Shown: positions 47,777 through 57,446 of the stretch, in pieces
Layout of the letters: the number at the start of each line of letters is the position of its first letter
How positions within the stretch are numbered: position 1 is the stretch's first letter
Notes under the pieces: generated by a model
The model's database searches: none
What the model saw: the letters and a program-made list of their open reading frames with translations, nothing else
Told to the model about the DNA's origin: nothing
Translations under genes and position numbers: made by a program
NCBI RefSeq assembly: GCF_030408355.1
Contig: NZ_CP046606.1
Coordinates: 1,550,001 to 1,614,000, forward strand
Direction of reading: 5' to 3'
From: Corynebacterium afermentans subsp. afermentans
GTDB taxonomy: Bacteria > Actinomycetota > Actinomycetes > Mycobacteriales > Mycobacteriaceae
DNA length: 64,000 nucleotides

Positions 47777-48340
47777 GTGACTGCAACCATCCAGCGCCTC
47801 ACGGCAGCCGAGTTCCTCATGCTCACCCCAACACTCGTAGACATCTATATAGAGGCCATGGGGTACCCGAGGACCATGCGCCGACAACGCATCCAGGTGT
47901 GGAAGGGCGAGGTGCGCTCCCCCGGATTCACCGCGGTCGCAGCGATCGATACAGGCCAAGTCGTGGGCATCGCCTACGGCTTCATCGGCACCCGCGAGCG
48001 CTGGTGGGACCGTCAGCTCGTGCGCGCGATGCACGCCAACGGCGGGATCACAGACCAGGACCGGGACATGCTGCGCAGTTACTTCGAAGTCGCCGAGGTG
48101 CACGTCTCCCCCGCACTGCAAGGCAAGGGCCTGGGCTCCCGCCTGCTCACGGAACTGCTACGGGAGGCACCGACACGCTGGGCGCTGCTGTCCACGCCGG
48201 AAATTGCAGGCGAGGCGAACAACGCTTTCGCTCTCTACCGCAAATTCGGGTTCACGGACGTGGCGCGCAATTTTCTCTACGAGGGGGATAAACGCCCTTT
48301 CGCCATCCTCGCCCTCGAACTGCCCAACCGCACTGAGTAG
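47777..48340 (+). CDS. GNAT-family N-acetyltransferase (Rv2170-like position)
   Basis: A 187-residue acetyltransferase starting at GTG 47777. The acetyl-CoA loop is VHVSPALQGKGLGSRLLTEL (~104-123), with beta-5/alpha-4 region ANNAFALYRKFGFTDVA (~153-169). The N-terminal helix IEAMGYPRTMRRQRIQVWKG is typical of this clade. The substrate cannot be inferred. It is divergent from the HEPN gene and upstream of the polyprenyl synthase. Confidence 0.88.
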   Translation: MTATIQRLTAAEFLMLTPTLVDIYIEAMGYPRTMRRQRIQVWKGEVRSPGFTAVAAIDTGQVVGIAYGFIGTRERWWDRQLVRAMHANGGITDQDRDMLRSYFEVAEVHVSPALQGKGLGSRLLTELLREAPTRWALLSTPEIAGEANNAFALYRKFGFTDVARNFLYEGDKRPFAILALELPNRTE

Positions 48341-48383
48341 TGTTGCGGGAAGAGGAAAGATTTCAGGCACAAGGAGCGTGGGC

Positions 48384-49466
48384 GTGACAGATCTTGGGCT
48401 CAAGGACGTACCGGCACAGGTAGGTCAGCACCTGGAAGCGTTTTTCAACGAGCGCGCAGCTGCTATCGAGACCATTGGTGAGCCTGTCGCCCAGGCGGTC
48501 AGCCACCTGCGGCGCTTCGTCCTCGGCGGCGGCAAGCGTGTGCGCCCCACCTACGGCTGGGCAGGCTTCGTCGGCGCGGGTGGCTTACACGGCACCGAGG
48601 ACCCCGAGGCGGTGCTTCGTGCGGTGAGCTCGCTGGAGCTGATTCAGGCGTGTGCGCTGGTGCACGACGACATCATCGACGCCTCCGACACCCGGCGCGG
48701 CAACCCCACGGTGCACCGCGCGATCGAGGCGGAGCACCGCAGCGAGGGCCTGCTCGGCTCCGCAGAGGAGTACGGCATAAACGCCGCGATTTTGCTCGGC
48801 GACCTCGCCCTTGCCTGGGCCGAAGACATGTGGCGCTACTCCGGCGTCTCCCAGGACGCGCTCGCTCGCGCCGCGGAGCCGTGGGTGGGCATGCGCACCG
48901 AGGTCATCGGCGGCCAGTTGCTGGACACCATGCTTGAAAGCCTGGGCAGTGAGTCGGTGGAGATGGCCAATCGCGTCAACCGGTTCAAAACCGCGGCCTA
49001 CACGATCGAGCGCCCACTCCACCTGGGTGCGGCGCTTGCGGGTGCGGGCGAGCCGCTAATCCGCGCATTCCGCGGCTACGGCCGTGACATCGGCATCGCC
49101 TTCCAGCTCCGGGACGACCTGCTCGGCGTGTTCGGCGACCCAGCGGTCACCGGCAAACCAGCAGGCGACGACATCCGTGAGGGCAAGCGCACGGAGCTGT
49201 TCGCTACCGCCCTTGAGCTGCTCGACCAAGCCAACCCGGCCGCCGCGCAGGAACTGCGCGACGGGATTGGGAATACGGAGGATGAGGCGGAGCTGCGTCG
49301 ATTAGCAGAGCTCATTCGCTCCAGCGGCGCAGAAGACGCGGTGGAGGCGCGCATTGAAGAACTCACCGCCTCCGGCCTGGGCTTTTTGGACGGCGCTGGC
49401 ATCGACGACGCCACCGTGGAAGCGCTCACCGGGCTCGCGCACAAGGCCACCGACCGGCGGATGTGA
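48384..49466 (+). CDS. Geranylgeranyl/polyprenyl diphosphate synthase (IdsA2-like)
   Basis: A 360-residue trans-isoprenyl diphosphate synthase condensing IPP with allylic diphosphates. The first Asp-rich motif is LVHDDIIDASDTRRGN (~93-108) and the second FQLRDDLLGVFGDPAVTGKP (~240-259). The N-terminal FVLGGGKRVRPTYGW binds IPP. GTG 48384 has AAGGAG 8 nt upstream. It corresponds by synteny to Rv2173 (idsA2); the next gene overlaps its stop (TGATG), so it is likely co-expressed with the mannosyltransferase. Product chain length is not determinable here. Confidence 0.92.
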   Translation: MTDLGLKDVPAQVGQHLEAFFNERAAAIETIGEPVAQAVSHLRRFVLGGGKRVRPTYGWAGFVGAGGLHGTEDPEAVLRAVSSLELIQACALVHDDIIDASDTRRGNPTVHRAIEAEHRSEGLLGSAEEYGINAAILLGDLALAWAEDMWRYSGVSQDALARAAEPWVGMRTEVIGGQLLDTMLESLGSESVEMANRVNRFKTAAYTIERPLHLGAALAGAGEPLIRAFRGYGRDIGIAFQLRDDLLGVFGDPAVTGKPAGDDIREGKRTELFATALELLDQANPAAAQELRDGIGNTEDEAELRRLAELIRSSGAEDAVEARIEELTASGLGFLDGAGIDDATVEALTGLAHKATDRRM

Positions 49467-50971
49467 TGCGTCCGCAGAGTTTGGGCGTAGCCGCCTGCGC
49501 GCTGATTGCCGTGGGGTCCTTCGGCGCCGGCGCGACCCGCTACCGCGGCGGCCTGCTGCGCGCCGCCGGCCTCGAGCACCTGTCCTACGGCCACGGCCGC
49601 GCGCTGATGGACTTGCTGCTCACCGCCGGCATTTTCGGCCTGGTACTGGCGTGGGTGCTGCTGTGGAAGACCCGCCCCGGCCTGGCGCAGGTGCGCCGCA
49701 GCGTGTGCTGGTGGGCGGGCATCCTCGCGGTGTCTGCGCCGATCCTGTCGCGCGACGTGTACTCATACCTCATGCAGGGCGCGATGCTTCGCGACGGCTA
49801 CGACCCCTATTCCGAAGGCGCCGCCGTCAACCCGGGCCCGTACCTATGGGAGGTCTCCCACGACTGGCGCAACACCACCACCCCGTACGGGCCGCTCCAC
49901 CTTGGTATGGGCAAGGCAGTGACGTGGCTGGTCGGCGAGAACGTCACGTTAGGCCTGGTGGTCTACCGGCTGTTCTCGTTGGCCGGGTTCGCGCTGATCA
50001 TGTGGGCCCTGCCGCGCATTGCCAAGCAAGTCGGCGGCGACCCCGCGCTCGCTTTGTGGCTGGGCGCGGCCAACCCGGTGATGCTGCTGCACCTCATCGG
50101 CGGCATGCACAACGAGGCCGTCATGGTCGGTCTGGTCAGCGTGGGGCTGTTGTGGTGCCTGCGCAGCCGCTGGTGCACCCCCGGCATCGCGCTGATCGCG
50201 CTGGCGGTGTCGCTGAAAGCCACCGCGGCGGTGGCCCTGCCGTTCGTGGTGTGGCTGATGGTCAAGCGCCGCAGCGCAACCACCCTCGGCGCCGCCGGCA
50301 TGCTTGTGGCCTGCGGCGCGTGGGCGCTCGCCGTCAACGTCGCGGTGATCCAGCTGGTCACATGGGCGTCCGGCACCACCTGGGGGTGGCTCGAAGAGAT
50401 CACCGGCAACTCGAAGGTGATCAATCCGCTCGCCGGCCCCACCCTCGCCGCCGAACTCATCACGCCGGTGCTCCAGCTTTTCGACGACACGTTCCGCTAC
50501 AACACCGCCCTCACCTGGACCCGCACGATCTTCTCCGCGCTCATGCTCGTGGGCCTGGCTGTCGTGTGGTGGATCTTCCGCCCCCGCCGCGGCGAGGACT
50601 ACGAACGCCGCGCCGTCGCCGGTACCACCGCCGCCTACGCCGTGGCGTTTGCCACCAACGCGGTGACGCTGCCCTGGTACTACGCCTCCGTCATCTCGCT
50701 GGCTGGCACGTTTAAGCCGCCGGCTTGGGTGGTGCGGGTGACCGTCGGGGCGTCGATAGTCGTGGCACTGGCGTTCAAGGGCAGCGGCAACCACCGCCTC
50801 TACGACATGTGGTTTCTCGCCCTCGCGGCGATCGCCGCCGTGGTGGCGGTGGAGTGGCTGTTCCGGGATCCGCCTAAAACGCCATCGCCTGCGCGCGGCG
50901 GATCACTTCGCGCGCCTTTTGGCCGTGCAGCGCGTCCACAGGACGCCCCGGCAGAGACTCATCCGGCGTGA
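49466..50971 (+). CDS. mptA: Alpha-(1->6)-mannosyltransferase MptA (GT-C family)
   Basis: A 501-residue polytopic GT-C enzyme that uses polyprenyl-phosphomannose outside the membrane to extend the lipomannan alpha-1,6 backbone. The loop-1 Asp motif ISRD-type appears as PILSRDVYSYLMQGAML (~91-107), followed by RDGYDPYSEGAA and NTTTPYGPLHL; about a dozen TM helices follow. By position it matches Rv2174 (mptA) next to idsA2; the paralogue MptB has similar motifs, so the letter rests on synteny. The last ~30 residues are Pro/Ala/Arg-rich and overlap the convergent Rv2175c-like gene by 98 nt. Confidence 0.88.
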   Translation: MRPQSLGVAACALIAVGSFGAGATRYRGGLLRAAGLEHLSYGHGRALMDLLLTAGIFGLVLAWVLLWKTRPGLAQVRRSVCWWAGILAVSAPILSRDVYSYLMQGAMLRDGYDPYSEGAAVNPGPYLWEVSHDWRNTTTPYGPLHLGMGKAVTWLVGENVTLGLVVYRLFSLAGFALIMWALPRIAKQVGGDPALALWLGAANPVMLLHLIGGMHNEAVMVGLVSVGLLWCLRSRWCTPGIALIALAVSLKATAAVALPFVVWLMVKRRSATTLGAAGMLVACGAWALAVNVAVIQLVTWASGTTWGWLEEITGNSKVINPLAGPTLAAELITPVLQLFDDTFRYNTALTWTRTIFSALMLVGLAVVWWIFRPRRGEDYERRAVAGTTAAYAVAFATNAVTLPWYYASVISLAGTFKPPAWVVRVTVGASIVVALAFKGSGNHRLYDMWFLALAAIAAVVAVEWLFRDPPKTPSPARGGSLRAPFGRAARPQDAPAETHPA

Positions 50972-51236
50972 ACAGGAACGCGAGGATCTCGTCGGCGTCG
51001 TAGCCGCCGTCGGAAAGCACGGTGATCGCGCCGGAGACGAACTTGCTCAAGCCGTCCTCGCCGAGCAGGCGCGCCGGCACGACCTTCTTGCCGTCCTGGA
51101 CATAGTGCACCAGCTTCTTCGCGCCGATGTAGTCGTGCACCTTGGTCACCGGCACGCCCAGCCTCTCGGCGACATCCGGGAACGGCAGCAGGGTTTCGTC
51201 GATAAGCAATGGCTCAAGATTCGTTTGTGCGCTCAC
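50874..51236 (-). CDS. Rv2175c-like DNA-binding protein (PknL partner/substrate)
   Basis: A 120-residue winged-helix/HTH protein. VAERLGVPVTKVHDYIGAKK (~22-41) fits the recognition region, and the C-terminal VDALHGQKAREVIRRAQAMA (~101-120) is nearly identical to the end of M. tuberculosis Rv2175c. That protein is a known DNA-binding substrate of PknL. The start is set at GTG 51236; alternatives upstream (to 51263) would overlap the pknL start. Head-to-head with pknL, 25 nt apart. Confidence 0.88.
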   Translation of the reverse strand: MSAQTNLEPLLIDETLLPFPDVAERLGVPVTKVHDYIGAKKLVHYVQDGKKVVPARLLGEDGLSKFVSGAITVLSDGGYDADEILAFLFTPDESLPGRPVDALHGQKAREVIRRAQAMAF

Positions 51237-51261
51237 GGTCCGCGATTCTACTCTGGTGCAC

Positions 51262-52608
51262 ATGGCAACCTTGCGCGCAGGCACGACTCTGGACGGGCGT
51301 TACGTTGTCGACCGCCCAATCGCACGCGGTGGCATGGCAACCGTCTACCGCTGCGTCGACGCACGCCTCGGGCGCGAAGTGGCGGCGAAAGTCATGCTCG
51401 AGCAATACGTGCACGACGAAGTTTTCCGCGAACGCTTCCGCCGCGAAGCACGCGCAATGGCCCAGCTCAGCCACCCAAACCTAGTCAACGTCTACGACTT
51501 CTCCGCATCCGGCGGGGAAGTATTTTTGATCATGGAACTGATCACCGGCGGCACCCTGCGCGAACTACTCGCCGAACGCGGCCCCATGCCCCCGCACGCC
51601 GCCGCGTCCGTGATGCGCGGCATGCTCACCGGCCTCGCTGTCGCGCACGCGAAAGGCATGGTCCACCGCGACATCAAACCGGACAACGTACTCATCGACG
51701 CCTCCAGCCGCGTCAAACTCTCCGACTTCGGCCTCGTGCGCGCCGCCGCCGAAACCACCCAATCCACCGACCAAATCGTCGGCACCGTCGCCTACCTCTC
51801 GCCCGAACAAGTCGACGGCGGCGCACTGACCGCAGCCTCCGACGTCTACTCCGCCGGCATCGTGCTCTTCGAGCTACTCACCGGCCGCACCCCCTTCGGC
51901 GGCGATACTCCCCTGGCCCACGCGTACGCCCGGTTGCGTTCCGATGTGCCCGCGCCGTCGTCGCTGATCGCGGGGGTGCCAAAGCTTTTCGACGAGCTCG
52001 TGGCCACCGCCACCGCCCGCAACCCGCAAGACAGGTTCCACGACGCCGCAGAATTTTTGGCGGCGCTGGACGACGTGGCCAGCGAGCTGCGACTGCCCGC
52101 CTACACCGTGCCCGCCCCACGCAACTCTGCCGCGCACCGAGCCGCCGAACACCCGACCAATTTTGGGCTGGCTGCAGGGGTTGGCGGTGCTAGCGGTACC
52201 CCGAGTGCTCCGGGCACTCAGAGCGCCGCCCACCAGCGCCTTTTCCCCGGCGACGACGCCCCCACCCGCGTCTCCCCCTCTCCCGCCAGGCCCGCCCAGC
52301 CAGCACCCGGCCCGGCGCGCGGCCAATGGCCCGCGGCTGGTCCCGTACCTGGCCCGGCCGCAGGTCCCACACCTGTTCAGAGACCTGCTCCGAGGCAGAT
52401 CTCGCCCAACAACCCGGATGTTCCTTCCACCCGCGAGCCCGCTTCCCAGCGTCCCGTCGTTAAGCCAGTGTCGAACCGTTCCCCATTCGCCGTGGCTCTT
52501 TACACCGTGTTCGTGATAATCGCGATCATCGCCGTGGCGCTGGGGGCTTGGTGGTTCGGCTCCGGCATGTACGGCGAAATCCCCGAGATCATCGTGCCCC
52601 AGGCATAG
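51262..52608 (+). CDS. pknL: Serine/threonine protein kinase PknL
   Basis: A 448-residue Hanks-type receptor kinase. Glycine loop ARGGMATVYRCVDARLG (~21-37), VAIK-type lysine in EVAAKVML, catalytic loop GMVHRDIKPDNVLID (~132-146), DFGLVRAA (~153-160) and the APE-equivalent YLSPEQVDG are intact. A long Pro/Ala/Ser-rich juxtamembrane linker (~290-410) leads to one TM helix (FAVALYTVFVIIAIIAVALGA, ~411-431) and an external tail of only ~15 residues. There are no PASTA sensor domains, as in mycobacterial PknL. It probably phosphorylates the divergent Rv2175c-like protein. Confidence 0.94.
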   Translation: MATLRAGTTLDGRYVVDRPIARGGMATVYRCVDARLGREVAAKVMLEQYVHDEVFRERFRREARAMAQLSHPNLVNVYDFSASGGEVFLIMELITGGTLRELLAERGPMPPHAAASVMRGMLTGLAVAHAKGMVHRDIKPDNVLIDASSRVKLSDFGLVRAAAETTQSTDQIVGTVAYLSPEQVDGGALTAASDVYSAGIVLFELLTGRTPFGGDTPLAHAYARLRSDVPAPSSLIAGVPKLFDELVATATARNPQDRFHDAAEFLAALDDVASELRLPAYTVPAPRNSAAHRAAEHPTNFGLAAGVGGASGTPSAPGTQSAAHQRLFPGDDAPTRVSPSPARPAQPAPGPARGQWPAAGPVPGPAAGPTPVQRPAPRQISPNNPDVPSTREPASQRPVVKPVSNRSPFAVALYTVFVIIAIIAVALGAWWFGSGMYGEIPEIIVPQA

Positions 52609-52621
52609 CCGGGCGACTTCC

Positions 52622-52721
52622 ACTATGCAGCTACATAGTGTTAATGGGTGCGGACCAACTATTGGTGCCAGCTGAATTGTCCGCAATGCGGAGACCGCAA
52701 GCGCCCCTTCGGCCCGGGAAC
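52622..52721 (+). repeat. 100-bp palindrome-headed repeat, copy B1
   Basis: Begins with ACTATGCAGCTACATAGT (one mismatch to the palindrome), continues through GGACCAACTATTGG and CAGCTGAATTGTCC, and ends in GCCCCTTCGGCCCGGGAAC. It aligns without gaps over all 100 positions to the copy at 53223-53322. The rest of the 240-nt gap between pknL and the small membrane gene shows nothing else recognisable. Confidence 0.92.
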
Positions 52722-52848
52722 GGGCCCGAACCCCGGAAAGTGGACACGGGGACTTAATCGCGATGCGATAGTACGTGTCGCGGCTTCGAAGGCGAAATCT
52801 AGAGGGGGCTAACTGTAATTGGCCTTACAGCGACTCCATATCTATAGG

Positions 52849-53142
52849 CTATGCGAAGTTTCCATAGCCAGAAATGGTGCTCACCCATAAGAACGCTGTT
52901 ACGACGAAAGCCGCGGCGAATGTGAAGGCAAAAGCACGCCATGATCGGTCGCTAAGCCGATCCTTTTTCAACATGTAGACAGACATGGCTAATACACCCA
53001 ACGCCACCAATGAAGGTAGAGGTAGCCCATAGAAGACGAAAGGTATTGGAAGCCATGTGGACAGGAGCACTCCGCCGTAAAGGGTTGCGATGCCCAAGAC
53101 AATTCCAAAAAGTATTCCCGGAATGATCGTTCTTTCTTTCAC
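52849..53142 (-). CDS. Orphan small membrane protein in the repeat-flanked pocket
   Basis: A 97-residue protein with three hydrophobic segments: IIPGILFGIVLGIATLYGG (~5-23), LPLPSLVALGVLAMSVYML (~38-56) and FAFTFAAAFVVTAFLWVSTI (~70-89). A KKDRLSDRSWR cytoplasmic loop lies between the last two. GTG 53142 follows AGGAA with 6 nt spacing. Base composition is clearly AT-richer than the neighbours. It sits between direct copies of the repeat (B1 and a truncated copy) and has no counterpart in the otherwise conserved pknL-aroG order. I do not recognise a family. Confidence 0.6.
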   Translation of the reverse strand: MKERTIIPGILFGIVLGIATLYGGVLLSTWLPIPFVFYGLPLPSLVALGVLAMSVYMLKKDRLSDRSWRAFAFTFAAAFVVTAFLWVSTISGYGNFA

Positions 53143-53155
53143 AACAAATTCCTTA

Positions 53156-53214
53156 GGTGTAGACCAACTATTGGCACCCACCAATCAGTCCGCAATGCGG
53201 ACCCCGCGACAAGC
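53156..53214 (+). repeat. Truncated copy of the repeat (palindrome missing)
   Basis: GACCAACTATTGG and GTCCGCAATGCGGA match the 3' part of the B copies in the same orientation, but the palindrome is absent. It lies immediately upstream of the small membrane gene and 8 nt before the next full copy. Confidence 0.8.
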
Positions 53215-53222
53215 ACCCAACC

Positions 53223-53322
53223 ACTATGCAGCTGCATAGTGCTACTGGGTACGAACCAATTATTGGTGCCAGCTGAATTGTCCACAAAGTGAAGTCCGCA
53301 AGCGCCCCTTCGGCCCGGGAAC
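53223..53322 (+). repeat. 100-bp palindrome-headed repeat, copy B2
   Basis: Starts with the perfect palindrome ACTATGCAGCTGCATAGT (53223-53240) and ends in GCCCCTTCGGCCCGGGAAC exactly as copy B1. About a tenth of positions differ between the two copies. Confidence 0.92.
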
Positions 53323-53423
53323 CTCGGCTTCTCGTAAGATCTGACGACCGCCTGACATTTCCGCAGATCGCGGAACGCCAAACTCGGCAAAATGTCAACT
53401 TTTGCGAGAGCGGCCACCCAACC

Positions 53424-53509
53424 ACTATGCAGCTGCATAGTGTTACTGGGTGTGGACCAATTATTGGCCCCAGCTGAATTGTCCGCAATGCAGAGACCGC
53501 AAGCGACCC
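53424..53509 (+). repeat. Palindrome-headed repeat, copy B3
   Basis: Perfect palindrome at 53424-53441, then GGACCAATTATTGG, CAGCTGAATTGTCC and GAGACCGCAAGCG; it diverges before the CGGCCCGGGAAC end. With the other copies it fills most of the 405-nt gap before aroG; nothing else is recognisable there. Confidence 0.9.
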
Positions 53510-53547
53510 GCACGAATGGAAGACGACGCCGCGGGCGCCGTCAACAA

Positions 53548-54966
<1,419 letters not shown>

Positions 54967-55013
54967 CTACAACCGTTTTCACCTGCAATTTCCCAATATA
55001 CGAAGAACGTATC

Positions 55014-55526
55014 TCACTGTTTGGACACGGAGCCGGAGGCGTCGATAGGCAATGCCTCCATGCACACGCGGAATTTACGCAGGTTGTGGCGCGCATCCAC
55101 GAGCGCGTCGTGGTTGCCGTCCGGCACCTTGGGCAGACGCGGGCGCCCCGCCATCTGCCAATACTGCTTGAGCTCGCGCGTGTAGCGCGGCAGGTCCTTT
55201 GGCAAGCCGGCCATATCGCCCCAGAGCTGGGCGAACACGACGTGATCGTAGGCGCCGACCCAGGCCCACAGCTCCGGCTTGCCGCGGCCGGCGGTGAGGA
55301 ACTCGTGGGCCTCGTCGCGAATCTGCTGCAGCGGCTTCCACGCCGAGTGCGAGGCGCGCGGCAGCTTGTTCAGCACGTTCTCCCGCACCCATTCGTTGGC
55401 GTTGGAGGCGTTGAACTCCGTGCTCACGGCGTAATATTCGCGTCCGTCTTCGGCGACGATGCCGATGGAGACGAGCTCGATGGTGGAGCCGTCCTCGATA
55501 AATTCAGTGTCGTAGAAATACCGCAT
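55014..55526 (-). CDS. RNase AS (polyadenylate-specific 3'-exoribonuclease)
   Basis: A 170-residue DEDDh exonuclease matching Rv2179c in position and motif. MRYFYDTEFIEDG holds the first Asp/Glu pair (D6, E8), with VGAYDHVVFAQLWGDM in the middle and NHDALVDARHNLRK (~137-150) the terminal His/Asp. The mycobacterial homologue degrades A-rich RNA 3' ends. The ATG directly follows the stop of the upstream 71-residue gene. Confidence 0.92.
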   Translation of the reverse strand: MRYFYDTEFIEDGSTIELVSIGIVAEDGREYYAVSTEFNASNANEWVRENVLNKLPRASHSAWKPLQQIRDEAHEFLTAGRGKPELWAWVGAYDHVVFAQLWGDMAGLPKDLPRYTRELKQYWQMAGRPRLPKVPDGNHDALVDARHNLRKFRVCMEALPIDASGSVSKQ

Positions 55527-55742
55527 CTACTTGCGCTGCTCCGACCGGATGTCGTCGAGAAGCTCGCGTCTCGACGGCCCCTTCGGCCCGCCGCCGCGGC
55601 GGGGCCAAAACATCACCGCGGCCACCGCCAGCACGGCAAGAGGCCCGGCCAGCTTCGGGTACCAGCCGGCCTCGGAGGCGACCAGGTAGATCGCCACCAC
55701 AACCGCCACCAGCGCAAAACGGATAATCAGTGGTTTATTCAC
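55527..55742 (-). CDS. Small membrane protein (71 aa)
   Basis: Two hydrophobic segments (IIRFALVAVVVAIYLVASEAG and LAGPLAVLAVAAVMFWPRR) are followed by a basic tail ending DIRSEQRK. GTG 55742 overlaps the acyltransferase stop (GTGA), and its stop abuts the RNase AS start, so it is co-translated with both. Family not recognised. Confidence 0.75.
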   Translation of the reverse strand: MNKPLIIRFALVAVVVAIYLVASEAGWYPKLAGPLAVLAVAAVMFWPRRGGGPKGPSRRELLDDIRSEQRK

Positions 55743-56467
55743 GGGCGTGCCTCCTCCGGGTACTCCCCCGTCTCAGCCAAGGACTTTTTCACGTCCGAGG
55801 CGTAGACATCCACATAGTCCTCCCCCACCATGTCCGCGAGGCGGCGCATGCAGTAATCCGTGAACGGGCGCATTACCTCGCGCGAGTCGGGGTCGAAGCC
55901 GTTTTCGGCGGCCCAGGCGTGCGGGTGGATCTGCTCAGAAACCTTGATGCGCACCTTCACCGGCCGCGGGACTGTCGTGCCAATCGGGTTCGCTTTACCG
56001 GAGCCGATCATGCCGATGAGCACGATCGGTGCGCCGGTGGCCATGGCCACGCGCGCCATGCCGGTGCGGCCCTTGTACACGCGCCCGTCCGGGGAGCGGG
56101 TGCCCTCCGGGTAGATGCCGAACAGGTCGCCTTTGTCCAGCACGCTTTCCGCCGCGGTCTGCATCGCGGCGCCGGCGTCCTTGGCGCCGCGGTCCACGGG
56201 AATTTGGCCGACCGAGGAGAAGAAGAATTTCTGGATGCGCCCGGACAGACCCGTACCGGTGAAGTACTCCTTCTTCGCGGGGAAGGCGATTTGGCGCCGC
56301 ACCATCAGCGGCAGGTAGAACGAGTCCAGCACGGCCTGGTGGTTGGACGCCAAAATCGCGGCGCCTTCACTGGGGATGTTCTCCGCGCCCTCGATGGTGG
56401 GTCGGTTCCACACCAGCAGCGGCGGCCCGAGAAGAACCTTGAACAGGGAATACCACTTGTTGTTCAT
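55739..56467 (-). CDS. 1-acyl-sn-glycerol-3-phosphate acyltransferase (PlsC family)
   Basis: A 242-residue acyltransferase making phosphatidic acid or a related acyl lipid. The HX4D motif is in ASNHQAVLDSFYLPL (~35-49), and GIYPEGTRSPDGRVYKGRTG (~117-136) is the glycerol-3-phosphate-binding block. Syntenic with Rv2182c. It lies in an operon with glk upstream and the small membrane gene downstream. Confidence 0.92.
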   Translation of the reverse strand: MNNKWYSLFKVLLGPPLLVWNRPTIEGAENIPSEGAAILASNHQAVLDSFYLPLMVRRQIAFPAKKEYFTGTGLSGRIQKFFFSSVGQIPVDRGAKDAGAAMQTAAESVLDKGDLFGIYPEGTRSPDGRVYKGRTGMARVAMATGAPIVLIGMIGSGKANPIGTTVPRPVKVRIKVSEQIHPHAWAAENGFDPDSREVMRPFTDYCMRRLADMVGEDYVDVYASDVKKSLAETGEYPEEARP

Positions 56468-56481
56468 CGTTTACTCGCCTT

Positions 56482-57435
56482 CTACAGCAGTTCACGGGCC
56501 AGATCAGCGACCCCGATCATACCCGCCCGGGACCCCAGCTCAGCGCACAGGATCTCCGGTTGCGGGCGGTATCCGGCTCCGACGATGTTGGCGGCCATGG
56601 ACGCGCGGGCGTCGTCCAGGTACAGGTCCGCGTCTTCGCTCACACCGCCGCCGAGGACGATGTGCGCGGGGTCCAGCACATCGGCGACGATTGCTAGCCC
56701 TCGGCCCAGCCAGGTGGAGAAGCTGTCCAGGGCGGCTTGCCCCAGGGGGTCGCCGGCGCGGGCTGCGGCCATGATGTCGTGTCCGCTCGCTCGCTTCTCG
56801 ACGACCGCCCGGTACACCACCGAATCCCGAAAACTCCCCTTGGTGGCGATTTCAATCGCACAGTCCACCAGCGACGTGCCCGAGGCGTAGCGTTCCAAGC
56901 ACCCCTGCTTGCCGCAGGAGCACACACGTCCGCCGGGCACGACGGTGATGTGGCCGAACTCGGGCGCGGTACCGAACGCGCCGCGGTAGATCTCACCGTG
57001 GTGCATCAGTGTCGCACCGATACCGGTGCCGACGGCAAAGAACACCCAGGTATCCAGCTCGCGGCCCGCGCCGTAGCGGTACTCGCCCCAGGCCGCGGAG
57101 TTCGCGTCGTGCTCCAGGCGAACCGGCAGGCCCAGCGCCTGCTCGAGATCACGGCGCACAGGTTGGTCGTCGCGCCAGGCCAGGTGCGGCGCGAAGCGCA
57201 CGATCTCGCAGTCCGGGTCCAAAAATCCCGCCACGGCCACACCTACTGCACCGATGTCGTGGGATGCGCGCAGCTCGTCGACCATCTTCACGATCGTGCG
57301 GGTAAGCCCCTCCGTGTCATGCGGCGTATGGGTGCCGATCGAATCGACGATCACCCCGTCAACGTCCACCACTGCTGCGCGTGCGTTCGTGCCGCCAATG
57401 TCGAATCCGACGGTCATCGGTGAGTGAGCAACCAT
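56482..57435 (-). CDS. glk: Glucokinase (ROK family)
   Basis: A 317-residue ROK kinase phosphorylating glucose. ATP loop GFDIGGTNARAAVVD (~9-23), the glucose-binding EHDANSAAWGEYRYG (~105-119), the ROK signature EFGHITVVPGGRVCSCGKQG (~155-174) with three zinc-binding Cys and CLERYASG are intact. Strong similarity to C. glutamicum Glk, which also sits beside pimB'. Start ATG 57435 or the ATG six codons later (57417). Confidence 0.94.
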   Translation of the reverse strand: MVAHSPMTVGFDIGGTNARAAVVDVDGVIVDSIGTHTPHDTEGLTRTIVKMVDELRASHDIGAVGVAVAGFLDPDCEIVRFAPHLAWRDDQPVRRDLEQALGLPVRLEHDANSAAWGEYRYGAGRELDTWVFFAVGTGIGATLMHHGEIYRGAFGTAPEFGHITVVPGGRVCSCGKQGCLERYASGTSLVDCAIEIATKGSFRDSVVYRAVVEKRASGHDIMAAARAGDPLGQAALDSFSTWLGRGLAIVADVLDPAHIVLGGGVSEDADLYLDDARASMAANIVGAGYRPQPEILCAELGSRAGMIGVADLARELL

Positions 57436-57446
57436 GGAAACGCAGT

